Numbered from the stretch's first letter, positions 11,492 to 22,796 are shown. The stretch: 64,000 bases of DNA from Amorphophallus konjac (GCA_022559845.1 CM040127.1:34496708-34560707); one strand, 5' to 3'. Numbers and translations: made by a program. Notes: generated from the sequence alone by a model not told the origin.

Positions 11492-11535
11492 CTTATTTTT
11501 GGGTATTTTGCGGGGGAAATTGTCCGGGTACAACA

Positions 11536-12890
11536 ACTGTCTAAAATTTTTGAATTAGAGAAAAACAAAATGAAGCTTAAAAGTGAGATGAAATCCATGT
11601 CTGATGATCAACACATTCTTGATGAATTGATCTTAAATAAAGAACTTGCTAAAGAGAATGAGATGTTGAAACATTTAAACACCACCCTGTCTGACAGATT
11701 GTTGATTTTTGAAAAAGGTAAGTGTGTGATGTCAGACAGCTTAGAAGAATTGGACAGTCTTAAGATAGAAATTAAAAATTATAAAACTACAAACAATGTG
11801 TTGAATGAATGTGTCAATTGCAGCGAACAAGAAATTAAAAGTTATGAGCTGCACATTTCTTCACTCGAATCTGAAATTGAGGACTTGAGAGAATCATTGT
11901 CCAAATTTGTGGAAGGACAAGAAAATCTGGACAAAATGTTAGGAACAAAAGTTAATTTCAAGAAATAGGGGTTGGACTACAATCCGGTCAATAAAAAATC
12001 TTTTGAAAATAAGTTGACAACACCTTTTATCAAAGCATCAAATGTAGCCACCACCTCAAAGGATAAACATCCCACTGTCAAGAGAACTCAGAAGTAAACT
12101 GAAAAGGTGATAAAAAATGATCACATGCAAAAAGGGCCAAGAAACACTCATGCTAGAACTGTGCATGCTATACACAACTTGAACACAAATACACATGCAC
12201 ACAAAAAGAAAATGTCATGTCATTATTGTCACAAATTTGGTCATTTTGATGCATGAGTGTAGATTGATGGAACAAGATGATTTAAATGTAAGTGCAAAGG
12301 ATGCCAGTAATTATCATGATAGGAATCATATATTTAAGCAAAAGAGAATTCACTATTTTTATTGTGGCAAATTAGGCCACCTTGCTGCTCACTGTTGGCA
12401 TGCTCAAGGGTGAAGATTTAATTCTAAACCTGTCAATCTCCTTGCAAATCAAAATATTTTTGATAGAAATAAATCTATTTTTAAAGGAAAAACTTTTGCA
12501 TGTTTCAACTGTGGAAAGTTAGGCCATAGAGCCAGTGATTGCTGGTCGGCTGTTAAAAGAAGAAATCTGTCTTCTTTTTTCAATTGTGGTAAGCATGGTC
12601 ATACAGTCAAAGACTGTTGGCATGGGAAAAGGAAGAGAGCTTCTCATGAATGATATGATAACAGGGTTGGTTATGGTCAGAAATTCTATGCTCATGTTGA
12701 TATTCATAAGAGGAACACAAAACCTATTGTCTCATGTCATTATTGTGGGGAAGTTGGGCATTCTATGAATGACTGTTCTCTAATCATGTTTGATGATATG
12801 AAAGTCCAAAAGCTGTGGAGAGCATCCTTCAGAGATGCTACTAACACTATAGGACCCAAGAAATCTTGGGTACCTAAAATTACAAAATGA
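11536..12890 (+). pseudogene. SIRE-type copia gag (coiled coil plus five CCHC knuckles), broken
   Basis: The first frame (to a stop at 11,966-11,968) is a lysine- and glutamate-rich coiled coil with heptad-like leucines (ELEKNKMKLKSEM, LNKELAKENEMLKHLN). Beyond it, with several stops and shifts, come five zinc knuckles: SCHYCHKFGHFDA (12,211, with a stop inside), YFYCGKLGHLAAHCW (first Cys lost), CFNCGKLGHRASDCW (12,496, intact), FFNCGKHGHTVKDCW (first Cys lost) and CHYCGEVGHSMNDC (12,736, intact). The frame ends GPKKSWVPKITK and TGA at 12,888-12,890. In SIRE elements WVPK marks the gag-pol junction, so pol would normally begin here. Confidence 0.85.
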
Positions 12891-15442
12891 GATCTGTGTT
12901 TTGTAGGAGTGCCTTAGGAGCTGAAGAATAAAAGGGGTTCAATAAACCAAGGCACTCAAGTGTGATAAAACCCCATTTCTGACCTTTACAGGTTTGGTCA
13001 TTTGAGTCTTCTAAATTCTGCTTAAATTTTCATCATGAATATAAATAAATTGCACTTTAAAAGGTCTGAATTGATTGAATTTGTTGCCTGCATGTTGTCT
13101 CATGAATGACCTAGAGGTATATCAAATGCTATAGTGCCAAAGGGCAGATGAAGTCTGTCTGAAGGTTCTAACCATGTGTGAGGTGGTCTTTAGACCAAGT
13201 CCTCTGCCAAGTACCATGGGTCAAATTGCATGTTAGAGCAGTCCAGATTTTCATGAGTCACTTAAATTTTAGTCATACAATGCATAAAGTCAAGGGGAGT
13301 CTATCAAAATAAATTCTGCAATTCATGCATATTTGTTTGAACTAAGTTCCGTGCACGAACTTCATGTCATATATGGTGGTTCAATGCACATACATAGGGG
13401 GTGATCTTAACTGAACTACCTGCATTTAATCTTTAAGGAAGAACATTTGAATCCTCAACTCAAATCCTCTGAAAATAAGGTTCTGAGATGGTTATGAAAA
13501 TGTCATATGGTGATTTGTCTTGTTTAGATCTAACTCACTGCTTAGTTTGCTTCATGGATGCTTTTGACTGTGAGTTGCTGAAGAATTTTGCTCTTATCAA
13601 ATTCTGTGTGCAAGTTTTCTGAATATCCCTTCAGACGTAGATCTGTTTTGACTTAAAACTGTGAGTCTATGACTTGCTTTCAGAATGCTTTCTTGTGCAA
13701 TATTTCATGATAATCAGGCCACTAGGTATGTAAATCAAACTCTTGCAATCCTGCACTGCACTCTCATGTAGGTCATAGGTTGCATACATTTTGTAAAGTG
13801 CATATTATTTATATTCATGATGAAAATTTAAAAAGATTGTTTGCTATGCATGCACTAGAAGTCTAGTCATACATTGTATTTAGTTAGGGGGAGTCATTGC
13901 AATTATTGGTGAGCTCAAGCATACACATAGGGGGAGCAAATATAAAATTTGATTTGAAATATTGAGAAATCAGCACCCCAACAATTGGCAATTGGTTTTG
14001 AAACTCCTTTCAATTATCTGCATCTTTTGAGGGGGAGTCTGTCTGAAATATCAATGCTTGACCTTCTGCTTGATGCTATTATCATACCTTTCAGCCAGCC
14101 ACCTTGGAGATTTTTTTTTAAAAAAACATTTGGTATCTATTAACTCTATACCTGACCACTTGACTATCTTTACTGCCTTTGTGTCACCTTCTTCAAGAAA
14201 ACTTAAAATTCAGAAGGATTCCCGTCTGCGTACTATGATCATAAATCTGAACATCCTTGTTTTGGAATATTCTATTATACAAGTTTATGATACCCCTAAA
14301 ATATTTTGTTGGTTTGATTTTAATGATTTCCCTGAGTTTAAAGATAAACGCCTTGAAAAGAATCTGTATTCAGTTTAATATGCTTTAACCAGCTTTCACA
14401 TTGTTGTGTCTTGTAAAATCTTCTTGAATATGAAAATCTAGCATTATGGCAGTCTTTGGTTGTGTTTCTTGGATATAGTACTGCTGTTAAACATAGAACA
14501 ATCTGAAAACACTATAGGGCAGCATGATGAAATTATTTTTCAATGTTCATGGCAGAGCAATGACAAGGCTACACTGAGAAACTAAACCCTCCATCAAAGA
14601 AATGGAGTGGACCTAGGCATGAGGTGTCATTGCTATTTCTGTTCAATCTGAGGCAAGACAGTTAGTCTTACTGAGTAACTAGGGGTACTGACGTCTGATC
14701 AATGTGTACCCTTAAGTCAAAAGGTCTTGACTACACTTGATTGCTCTTAAAAATTATTCTGAGCTAACAAGAAAAATTTGAATTTGTGACCGAAGGTCTA
14801 TTAGTTGTGCTGAAACCCTGAAGATTTGAACAGAACTATTTTTGTGTTTAACTTCACTACTGTTTCGAGTAACTCTTAGAGATGCCATTGGTTTATTTGA
14901 GTAGGATAATAGGAGGTTGACAGGGTTCTATTATGGAAAATTGGTTCACCTCTATTAAACAAGAATGCAGTTCTCTTTTTTTTAAAGAACTTTCATTGCT
15001 AAAATATCAACTTATTAGATTTGAACCATGCATTTAAATAAGGATCTTATCATAACACTTTTATAATGGAAGAGTTTGAACATGAATCTATTCTGTTTTA
15101 TGAAATTAGTATCTGACTGTGAATTCCTTCTTTCCTATCTGCTACATTGGCCTACATGCAACTCATTTCTGTCTGGTTGCCCTCTGGCCTCACTTCTTGA
15201 TGATCCCACCTTCCAAGCCCTCTTGCTTCACTTTTTCTCTCAAACTATTTCTTTTTGATGTTGTCAAATGGGGAGTTTGTAAGTCATTAAGGTCTTTGAG
15301 AGGTCAGGTCATTGAGAGGTCATAAGAATGGAGTGATGCATGATGCATAGAGGTCATTGATGATTCATTGATTGGGACTAGTTAGTTATTTGATTGAAAG
15401 TGATTGAAATGACTTGTAATGACTCATAGTTTTGCCATCATC
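12891..15442 (+). other. Post-pol region of copia element B
   Basis: There is no convincing frame. The region is homologous to 522-2478 of element A, for example 14,540-14,760 against 1,440-1,760, and it carries the same scattered GGGGGAG runs (13,885, 13,930, 14,029). The pol gene that should separate gag from this region is missing. Confidence 0.75.
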
Positions 15443-15456
15443 AAAAAGGGGGAGAT
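15443..15456 (+). promoter_or_regulatory. Polypurine tract of copia element B
   Basis: AAAAAGGGGGAGAT directly precedes the TGTTGTGTCCC start of the LTR. Confidence 0.85.
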
Positions 15457-15713
15457 TGTTGTGTCCCTGTGTTTTGATGCTGTCAAAAACTATAGTCATT
15501 TATACTCTCAAATATGATCAATCAATGTGCTTTTGTTGATAAAGATTCATGGATATGCTCTCATGCTTTTGCTTGAGTTGTTTAGGTGTTTAAATTGTCA
15601 TTGTTACACAAAGAACAGGTTGAAAGCCAGTTAAAGTCAAAAGTCAACGCACAATCAATTAGAAAAGTCAACATGGTCAACTCCAGCAGTCAACGAGAAA
15701 TCCATGGTCAACA

Positions 15714-16610
15714 AGGTCAATGCACATTCAACAAGTTCATCACAAAGCCCAGGTCGATGCACATGCTCACTGGTGCATGTAGAAGTCTACCTGAGTTACT
15801 GTACAAGTCGATGCCAATTTTGCTCTCTAGCAACTAAGGTCGACGCTAGTTCTGGCCGAAGCACATCCAAGGTCTGTGCAACTTTTCCAATCTGCTATCA
15901 AAGGTCGGTGCATATACTCTCTTCTGTCAAGCAAGGTTGATGCTAGTTTTACTTTTGTGCAACTAAGGTCGACGCTAGTGTAGACCATATGCAAGCAAGG
16001 TCGATGCTAGTTTTGCTTTCATGCAACAAGGTCGGTGCAATCTGTTTGCTAGCACTGTGCAGAAGTCTGAGCATATGTGACTTCAAGGTCAGTGCAATTT
16101 TTGGTTCAACGTCACGAGGCCTGAGCACATGTGGTTTGAGGGTCTGTGCACATGTGGGTTCAACGTGACGAGGTCTGTGCACATTTGAGAAGGTCTGAGC
16201 ATATGTAACTTCCAAAGTCTGTGCAACAAGGTCTGAGCTCACAACAAGTCCAAGCATATGTGAAGCAAAGGTCTGAGCACGTTTGGCGTCAAGGTTCCAA
16301 GGTCAGTGCAGGTTTTTCCTTCAATGCACAAAGTCCGTGCACATTCTGCTTAAAGGTCGATGCACGTTCGACAAAGTCTGTGCACATGAGACACACAATG
16401 TCTAAGCTCACGTGTTTACAAGGTCTGAGCTATCAAGTCTGTGCATGTCTTGTTTCAACGTTACAAGGTCTAAGCTAACAAGTCTGTGCACACTTGGCTT
16501 CAACGTCCAAAGGTCTGAGCATTCTTTAAGGAAAGGTCAGTGCAACCTTCACAATTCTGTTGGTAAGATCAATGCTACTAGTCACCCATATAAGATCAGG
16601 TCGGTGCATA
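15714..16610. repeat. Array of about 33 degenerate copies of AAGGTCNGTGCA
   Basis: The short motif AAGGTC(T/G/A)(G/A)(T/A)GC(A/T) recurs every 20-40 bp over 0.9 kb, for example AAGGTCGACGC (15,836; 15,966), AAGGTCGGTGCA (15,901; 16,029), AAGGTCAGTGCA (16,086; 16,299; 16,534) and AAGGTCTGAGC (16,190; 16,269; 16,420; 16,510). The spacers are not conserved, so this is not an ordinary tandem repeat. It occupies the start of the U3 of LTR B. Confidence 0.85.
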
Positions 16611-16619
16611 AGGTGTTTG

Positions 16620-17616
16620 ATGTAATGCCTGAATGAATACTTGGTTGGTAGCAGCACCACTCGAGTGAAATCGTGCAAACTCAAGACAGTCACGTGGGTA
16701 CTGCGTTTATTGGTGCAGCTGGAAAGTGGCACGTGATCCCAGGAGAGCAGTGATGGGCACGTGATCCAAGGCAAGGAAGGCACACTATTTTTCAGAAGGT
16801 TCAGTGATGCGGGACGAGACCACGGACACAACAAGCTCGTGACTGGCCCTTAACGAGGGAAGCGTCGGACGTGCGCGGTTGAGAAACCGGCAGTGAGCTA
16901 GGGTGCTCGGCTCTCACTTGTGCCCGGATCGGGTCACGGGACGGTAACGCTCTCTCTCGCAGCAGCGGTGATATAAATATAAAGTGAGCTACGATCCTAG
17001 AACATGCTCTCTAGCAGTGGCATAAACAAGTATATATGAAAATAAGCAAATGCCGAGTGTAGGGAGCGAGAACGGTACCTCCACGCGCTCGCCGTGGGGA
17101 AGACAGACCCGGCCGAAACTCGTACTCCCGGAACAATAATACACAGTATTACATCAATACAAATCGCTGCCCACTCCACGCAGGGAGGTAAAGGGCTACA
17201 CAATGGGGTCCGGGAGGACCGAATTCGGGTTGACGGGCGGCTTCTCGCGTTGATTCGGCAACACCCGAACTAGTGACGGTGGGGCCCACGTGCTGTCCGG
17301 AGGGGCCGTGTGGGACCCGGTGGCACCGCTGTGGTGGTGGATGCCTGGATGAGCGCTCCCTGGAGTGGAGGCACGCTGGTTTGCCGGCCGGAGGCCGGGT
17401 GGCTCCGATCAGCACCGGTCGGAACAACCGGCCACGGATCTGTAACTTCTGGTTTTCAGCGCGCATCCCGGCGAGAACGTACGCTGCGATCAGCCCCGAT
17501 GTCGGATCGACACGAAACTGGCACCGTTGGAAAGCTAACTTCACATACTTCAATCTAGGGTTGAAGATCTGGCCTGGATCTGCACGGATCTGGGCTTTAA
17601 TGAATTTACAACTTCC
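16620..17616. other. Unassigned GC-rich block in LTR B
   Basis: The base composition changes to GC-rich around 16,840. On the minus strand there is a TATA-like TTATATTTATATC near 16,970. An apparent open frame on each strand at 17,270-17,640 shows no protein family I recognise. It may be an LTR fragment of another element on the minus strand. Confidence 0.4.
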
Positions 17617-18642
17617 TGTTGTACAATAGCCGAACACTCAGATCTGTAGGGCTATTCTCTGAGAACTGCCTTTGACCGATATGTGAACGTCCGAATCTGA
17701 AGTGGTGGTCTTCAGTAAAGTTTTAGGACATCAAGTTAGGAAAATGGAAAAACTAGTTTGGACAAGTTTGGATGTGGCTACGAATTGATAGTATTTTTTT
17801 ACTAACAGTGGGTCGGATCTGGAAATGGGCTGAAAGCACTGTAGCTGAGATAGAACACGAATTTTGAAAAATGGATAAAGGGCGGATAAAAAATCAAGAA
17901 AAATGGTGGATGTAGGGGATGATGGACATAACTCTCAGTAAAATTGGGAGCCCCAACAAAAATCAAGAAGAAGGTCGAAGATGGGAAACGCAGAGCTGCT
18001 ATCATTGTAGACCGAGACAGGACAGATCTGGGAGTGATTGAAGACCGAAATTGCAAAAATATCAAACGAAGGATTTTCGACCTGAGTTTTTTTGTGGATG
18101 ATGGGATGGAAGATAGAAACACACCATAAAAATTACAAACCACGAAGAGGCCGTGGCTGGTAGAAGGATTTTCGTGAAGACACCTCTGTCCAGCAGGATA
18201 GAAAACCGAAGACGGATTCGCGGCGGCTCGAAGGCGGCACGAACGGCGGCGGCGGCGGCACAGATGAAGATCAGAGGTTGAGAGGGGGAGATAGAAGATT
18301 GATACACTCTAGAACTAGAGGTTTGAGAAGAGGAAACCAGGGGGAGAGGAAGGGGGGCGCAAGGAGGCTCCTTGAACATTCAACAAATTTCTGATTTTTC
18401 ATTAATATTCATATGAAAATACAATCTTTTATATGATTCACATCAAATGCAATGTGAACCCTTGGATCTAGGGGTAGGGATTGAAGGGCTGGGATTAAGT
18501 GTAAAACACACACAAAAATTAATACAATAATAAGGGGAGAGGGGCGCCCCCTTGACCAAGGGGTATGGTAGGTGAAGGTAGGTGACCTACCTTGGACCAA
18601 TTTAACCACTTGTCTACCCATGTGGCATTTTGACATTCAACA
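17617..18642 (-). mobile_element. Probable solo LTR (1,026 bp), minus strand
   Basis: On the minus strand the unit starts TGTTGAATGTC (right edge 18,642) and ends GTACAACA (left edge 17,617), giving TGTTG/CAACA ends. The flanking 5-mers are CTTCC (17,612-17,616) and CTTCT (18,643-18,647), a target duplication with one mismatch. A TATA box lies at 18,426-18,433 on the minus strand, followed by a GC-rich leader. No internal retrotransposon sequence is attached. Confidence 0.6.
18426..18433 (-). promoter_or_regulatory. TATA box of the solo LTR
   Basis: TATAAAAG on the minus strand in the context AATCATATAAAAGATTG, 210 bp from the start of the solo LTR. Confidence 0.5.
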
Positions 18643-18882
18643 CTTCTAGATGGCCACCTAGGATGGTTGACCAGCCCCACATGAGTGACATGGACCAATG
18701 GGAAAGGGCTGAGGGCCCCCTTACTTGGTCCTACTGGAATTTTACATATAAACCCACTAAGACCTACAATTGCGTACCCATATAACACAAGGGTATACAT
18801 ACAAATATGAAAAGATAGAAATGCAAAAAAAATACGTACGGTCTTGCCTCGATGTCCCCATCATTCAGGCTAAGGAAGAAGC

Positions 18883-19052
18883 AAGTGTCGACTCGTAGAG
18901 TCGACACTTTCTTACATGGCTGCTGTCTGCAGTGCAGACAGAACTGCAAGCAAGAAGTGTTGACTCTAAGAGTCGACACTTATCTCGAGGTCATGGATTC
19001 TTGTAGCAGACAGAACATGGTGAAAATAGTGTCAACTCTAAGAGTCGACACT
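18883..19052. repeat. Three copies of a 25-27-nt inverted repeat, arms AGTGTCGACTC / GAGTCGACACT
   Basis: Copies lie at 18,883-18,909, 18,955-18,981 and 19,028-19,052. The second and third have one changed arm base each (TGTTGACTC and TGTCAACTC). A different inverted repeat, CTGTCTGCAGTGCAGACAG, lies between the first two at about 18,922-18,940. They lie about 350-500 bp upstream of the promoter box of LTR B. Like the GGTCGACCG array of LTR A they are centred on GTCGAC, but the rest of the sequence differs. Confidence 0.9.
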
Positions 19053-19395
19053 TCTTTTGGCGAACCCAGAATCGGGTTCTCCTCTAGTTTGGGCGTTCGA
19101 TTCCATCACATGGGATGGCTTGGGCGCACAACTCCAGATCCCAATCTTTGCAGAGGATGTTTGTTCGATGGTCCAAGGTTACAAAACAATTTATGAAAAG
19201 TAAAATCAACCTTTTATGCTGGACCAATCATATGCAAGTAGAAGAAGCTTCTGTACGGTTCATTTCTTTTCTTGGGGAAGAAAACTCCTACGTGGACAGT
19301 ACTGCCTAGTTTTCATTTGCTGTCCAATAGGAAGGCCTCGTACCTCATCTGCAAAGGGCCAATCAGTGGACACTCTCTCTGCGATCTGAATCCCC

Positions 19396-19403
19396 TTTAA
19401 AAG
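19396..19403 (+). promoter_or_regulatory. Possible TATA box of LTR B
   Basis: TTTAAAAG in the context CCCCTTTAAAAGCTAATGG. By comparison with LTR A it lies at the expected distance before the conserved R-U5 end. Weak on sequence alone. Confidence 0.4.
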
Positions 19404-20639
19404 CTAATGGTTCTCCATCGGTGAAGAATGGACGAACATAGAAAGAGAAAAAGAGTAGACACGTTCAAAGCAGGAGGAGTTCATCCAAAGAAAGAAGAGG
19501 AAGAAGGAGCTACTGTTGCTGCCTTCGTAGCCAGAAGAAAGAAGAGGAAGAAGGAGTTGCTACCTGCGTTGCAAGATAGAAGAGAAGGAAAAGGAGAGGC
19601 TGTGAAGAAGAAGAGAAAGGGAGCCGTAGACGAAGCTACAGATCTAGATATACAAAGGGCCAGCGGTGCTTGCAAGAGAAGATAGAAGACGAAGGTGAAC
19701 CTGCTGGGCTAGCAGGAACTGTGAAGAAAAAACCTCATCCACTGAAGAACGAGTGAAGAGAGAAGCAGAGACATGGAAGAAGAATCTCGCCTGCTGCTGC
19801 AAGGAATCTGAGCATCGGTTCTTGGGTTTAGGAAGTTTTTCATTGAAGCTATTTTCTGTCAATTGTTGTCAAGCTTATCTGTTGTTTGTTTTTGCACCTT
19901 TGAACGATATATCCGTGTGTGTGTATTGCTGTGCAAGGTTTGCATAGGCTCGGAGCTGAGTAGTTGTGTGAGTGTGTGTGTGTCGCTGGGTTTCAGACCC
20001 AGGACATTTGGGGTTTATCCCCGTGGTTGTATAGGGTCAAACCTGCGTGTGTGTATTGGGGCGTGTCCCCGTGTGTGCAGGCTTGTCTTGTGTGTGGTTG
20101 GAGCCTTGCTCTGTGTTGGGGCGTTGTCCCCGTGCTGGTGTTTCAGCAGTGAAGCCTCACCGGGTTTCGGTGAGGGGTGGATGTAGGGAGCCCGTCGTGG
20201 TCCCGAACCACCTAAAAATCTCCGTGTTCTGTGTGGCTTGCCTGTGTGATTGTCTCCATATCTTCTATTCGATTCACAGGTTTTTATTTGAGTTTGCATA
20301 TCTCATTTGTTTAAACTGATTTCATCATTGGTTCATGATTGATCATTACACACATCATCGTTAGTAAGCTTTCGGCTGTGTGAAATCTGATAAGATTTAA
20401 ATTGGACATAGTTTTGTAAAGGGATCTATTCAACCCCCCCTTCTAGATCCTATTCCTTGCACCTCGGGACCCAACATAAGATTTTTTGAAGAGAGACTCA
20501 TTCTCCTAGCCGCCATAAGCTCCCCAAGGCATTGGTTCTCTCTCTTTCACCCTCTTTCGCTTACTCTCGCTTTCTCTTACTTGTAGGAAAAAGAAGCCTA
20601 TCTACGATATCATTTTCTGAAAGAAGTGTATGCTCTACA

Positions 20640-22430
20640 AACCAATCACCAATAACTTCTGAATGAAAACATCATTTCATGTACATTTTCATTCATGTTA
20701 ATATTATTTATGATGTTTTTTTATTATGTCTCATTTATTATAATGCGTATTACCGCTTGATGTGATAAAGTCCCAGAACATATCCAATAAATATTGGATC
20801 ATAATAAGATTATGATAATGAGACCAACATTTGAGATGTATGTGTTCTAGACGTTTCTGGTAATATGATCTTTAAGACTGGACATCAAAGAATCAGGATA
20901 GATCAGTGCACATGATATCCTCTCATGTGATAAGGGTGCCTGGTCTCATTGTCACTAGTGTGGAGATACTAAGATGTATGTGCATGTGTCCATTATAAGA
21001 ATATACTTCACTGAACTAATACGATTATGAATCTCTTGATAATAATTATATCTAACAGTCAACCAAGAAATTTTTCAGTCACAGTAACACAGTTGAGTGA
21101 CTAAGGATACATTGCATGAGGACTCATGTATTTTGATTCCTGACAAAGAGATTTTAGTCACAAGTTTCGGATGCTCAGGTATTTGGATATAACAAAATAG
21201 ATGTGAAGATAATTGAGTGACAACTGTGGATCATTTACTCTCAAATATAACATGAGAGAGAATGTCATATGAATGGTACTTGGGAAAATCCTTGGCCAAT
21301 GTTATACAATTCATTAGAAAAAGAGTTTTCCAGTGAGACTTGGACTAGAGTTTATCAGGCCATAACTCACAAGAGTTTGACAGTATGATCATACTCTTAA
21401 TTATGGCTAAAGGTATTGTGTATAAATGAAAGACTATAGCTGTGTGATTACTGTGGACATAAAGGTCGTAGAGTGATTTTATAGACCCATTTTGTCTTCT
21501 AGGGTCACAGTGTTGCATGTGAAAGAAATATATGTGCTGCAAGTCAATCACTTATGAAGTGATGGTGTTATTTCTTGTACATTTTCATTCGTATTAATTA
21601 TATTTATGATTTTTTCTTCGTTATGTCTCATTTATTATATTACATATTTCCGCTTGATGTAATGAAATCCTTGAACGTATGCCATGAATGTTAGATTTTA
21701 ATGAAATTATGATAGTGAGACCAAGCTTTCAAATATATGCGTTCTAAATATTTCTAGTCATACGATCTTTGAGACGGGACATCAAAGAATCCAGATAGAC
21801 CAATGCACATGATATCCTCTTATGTGATAAGGGTGACTGATCTCATAGTCACTGGTGTGAAGACACTAAAATATATGTGTAGGTGCCCATTATAAGAATA
21901 GGATTCACTGAATTGATCCGATTATGAATCTCTTGATGGTAATTATATCTAACTATCAACCAAGAGATTCTTAAGTCATAGTAGTACATTGGTCCTTAAA
22001 CATGAGTCACCAAAGATACTTTATATGAGGGCTCATGTATTTTGATTCCCGACAAAGGGACTTTAGTCACAAATTCTAAATCTTCAGGTATTCAGATATA
22101 AGAGAATACATGCAAAAGATAATTGAGTGACAACAATGGATCATTCACTCTCAGATATAGTATGAGAACGAATGCCCTATGAACGGTACTCGGGAAAATC
22201 TTTGGCCAAGGTTACACAGTTCATTGGAAAATGAGTTTTCTAGTGGGACTTAGAGTATATTCATAAGATCATAAATCGGAAGGGTTTGACAATATGACTA
22301 CACCCTTAATTATGACCAATGACATTGTGTATGAATGAATGACTATAATTATGTGGCAACTATGGACGGAAAGATTTCAGTGTGGTTTTATAGACCCTCT
22401 TTATCTTCTGAGGTCACAGAGTGTTGTTTG
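20640..22430. repeat. Two diverged tandem copies of a 0.9-kb noncoding unit
   Basis: About 20,640-21,540 and 21,541-22,430 share, in the same order, TACATTTTCATTC, ATTATGTCTCATTTATTAT, CGCTTGATG, GGACATCAAAGAATC, CACATGATATCCTCT, GTGATAAGGGTG and GGACTT/GAGACTT near the end. No protein frame is present. The unit is probably the internal noncoding 3' part of an LTR element whose LTR follows at 22.43 kb. Confidence 0.8.
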
Positions 22431-22796
22431 ATACTTATTGTGGCCTGAAAGCTTAATATAGGAATAATCATGAGATGATTATCTATCATAAGATGATGAG
22501 TTAATTATTTAAGTCACGAGATGATTAAATAATTAATTTCAAATTAATTATTAATGTGATAAAGTTAAGAAGGAGTTCTTTAGCTTAATGGGCCTAAAAC
22601 CAAACTGAGACTGGGCCTAGAAGGTCACACATATTAGGATTATGTACAGCAGAAGTATTTAGGTAATTATGGACTTATGAGGATTTTTGTGAAAAACTAA
22701 GAATTCTATAAATAATCGCATGGAGGGAACCCTAAGCTAAGCATCCGGGGTTTTCTCAGTCAGAGTCGCCCCTTCTCTCCCCTTTGGGAGGAGCAC
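22429..22796 (+). repeat. LTR-like sequence, left part, split by the Tekay element
   Basis: The stretch starts near TGTTGTTTGATAC and has a TATA-like CTATAAATAATCGC at about 22,706. It then breaks off at the Tekay insertion and would continue at 35,965. The flanking AGCAC (22,792-22,796) and AGCAT (35,960-35,964) look like the target duplication of the Tekay element. Confidence 0.5.

Larger units (their letters stand above)
4087..11535 (-). mobile_element. Tat-type Ty3/gypsy retrotransposon (5' half), nested in copia B
   Basis: Read on the minus strand, a long LTR-like region (about 8.6-11.5 kb) is followed by a GC-rich gag-region frame and then by reverse transcriptase, which is cut at 4087 by copia element A. 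The right edge is placed at 11,535, where on the minus strand the sequence begins TGTTGTACCC; beyond it the coiled-coil gag of copia element B continues. The remaining pol and 3' LTR lie left of the window, beyond element A. The Tat assignment rests on the reverse transcriptase motifs DLNKDCPKDDFPVP, GHEALSFMDGSSGYNQI and PFGLKNAGATYQ. Confidence 0.8.
8640..11535 (-). repeat. 5' LTR of the Tat-type element (left border uncertain)
   Basis: On the minus strand the LTR would start TGTTGTACCC at 11,535 and end near 8640 (TTACA at about 8645), shortly before the ATG at 8239. A TATA box at 9217-9228 divides a U3 of about 2.3 kb from R-U5. The U3 is GC-rich and contains an array of inverted repeats and three short hairpins. 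I could not find a clear primer binding site next to the proposed left border, and the partner LTR lies outside the window, so this border is inference. Confidence 0.55.
11536..20476 (+). mobile_element. SIRE-type copia element B, gag-only derivative
   Basis: The element has gag with CCHC zinc knuckles (to 12,890), then directly the post-pol region homologous to that of element A, a polypurine tract and a 3' LTR ending CAACA at 20,476. No reverse transcriptase, integrase or RNase H is seen anywhere between gag and the LTR. The 5' end of gag and the 5' LTR were displaced to the left by the Tat-type insertion. Its LTR is 5 kb long, partly because of at least one solo LTR inside it. The expected 5-bp target duplication after the element is TAAGA at 20,477-20,481; its partner lies outside the window. 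Confidence 0.8.
15457..20476 (+). repeat. 3' LTR of copia element B (5.0 kb with internal insertions)
   Basis: It begins TGTTGTGTCCC and ends CCCAACA, and its last 350 bp match LTR A (GCCTCACCGGGTTT, CCGAACCACC, GGATCTATTCAACC, CTAGATCC). At 5 kb it is three times LTR A. A solo LTR explains about 1 kb (17,617-18,642). The flanks, about 16,620-17,616 and 18,643-18,860, are also unlike LTR A and could be another insertion whose borders I could not fix. A TTTAAAAG box near 19,396 is the likely promoter. Confidence 0.75.

Noticed and set aside
17149..17637. 162-codon minus-strand frame and its plus-strand partner
   Set aside because: Both strands are open in the same GC-rich block, no domain is visible, and the block lies in an LTR with insertions.
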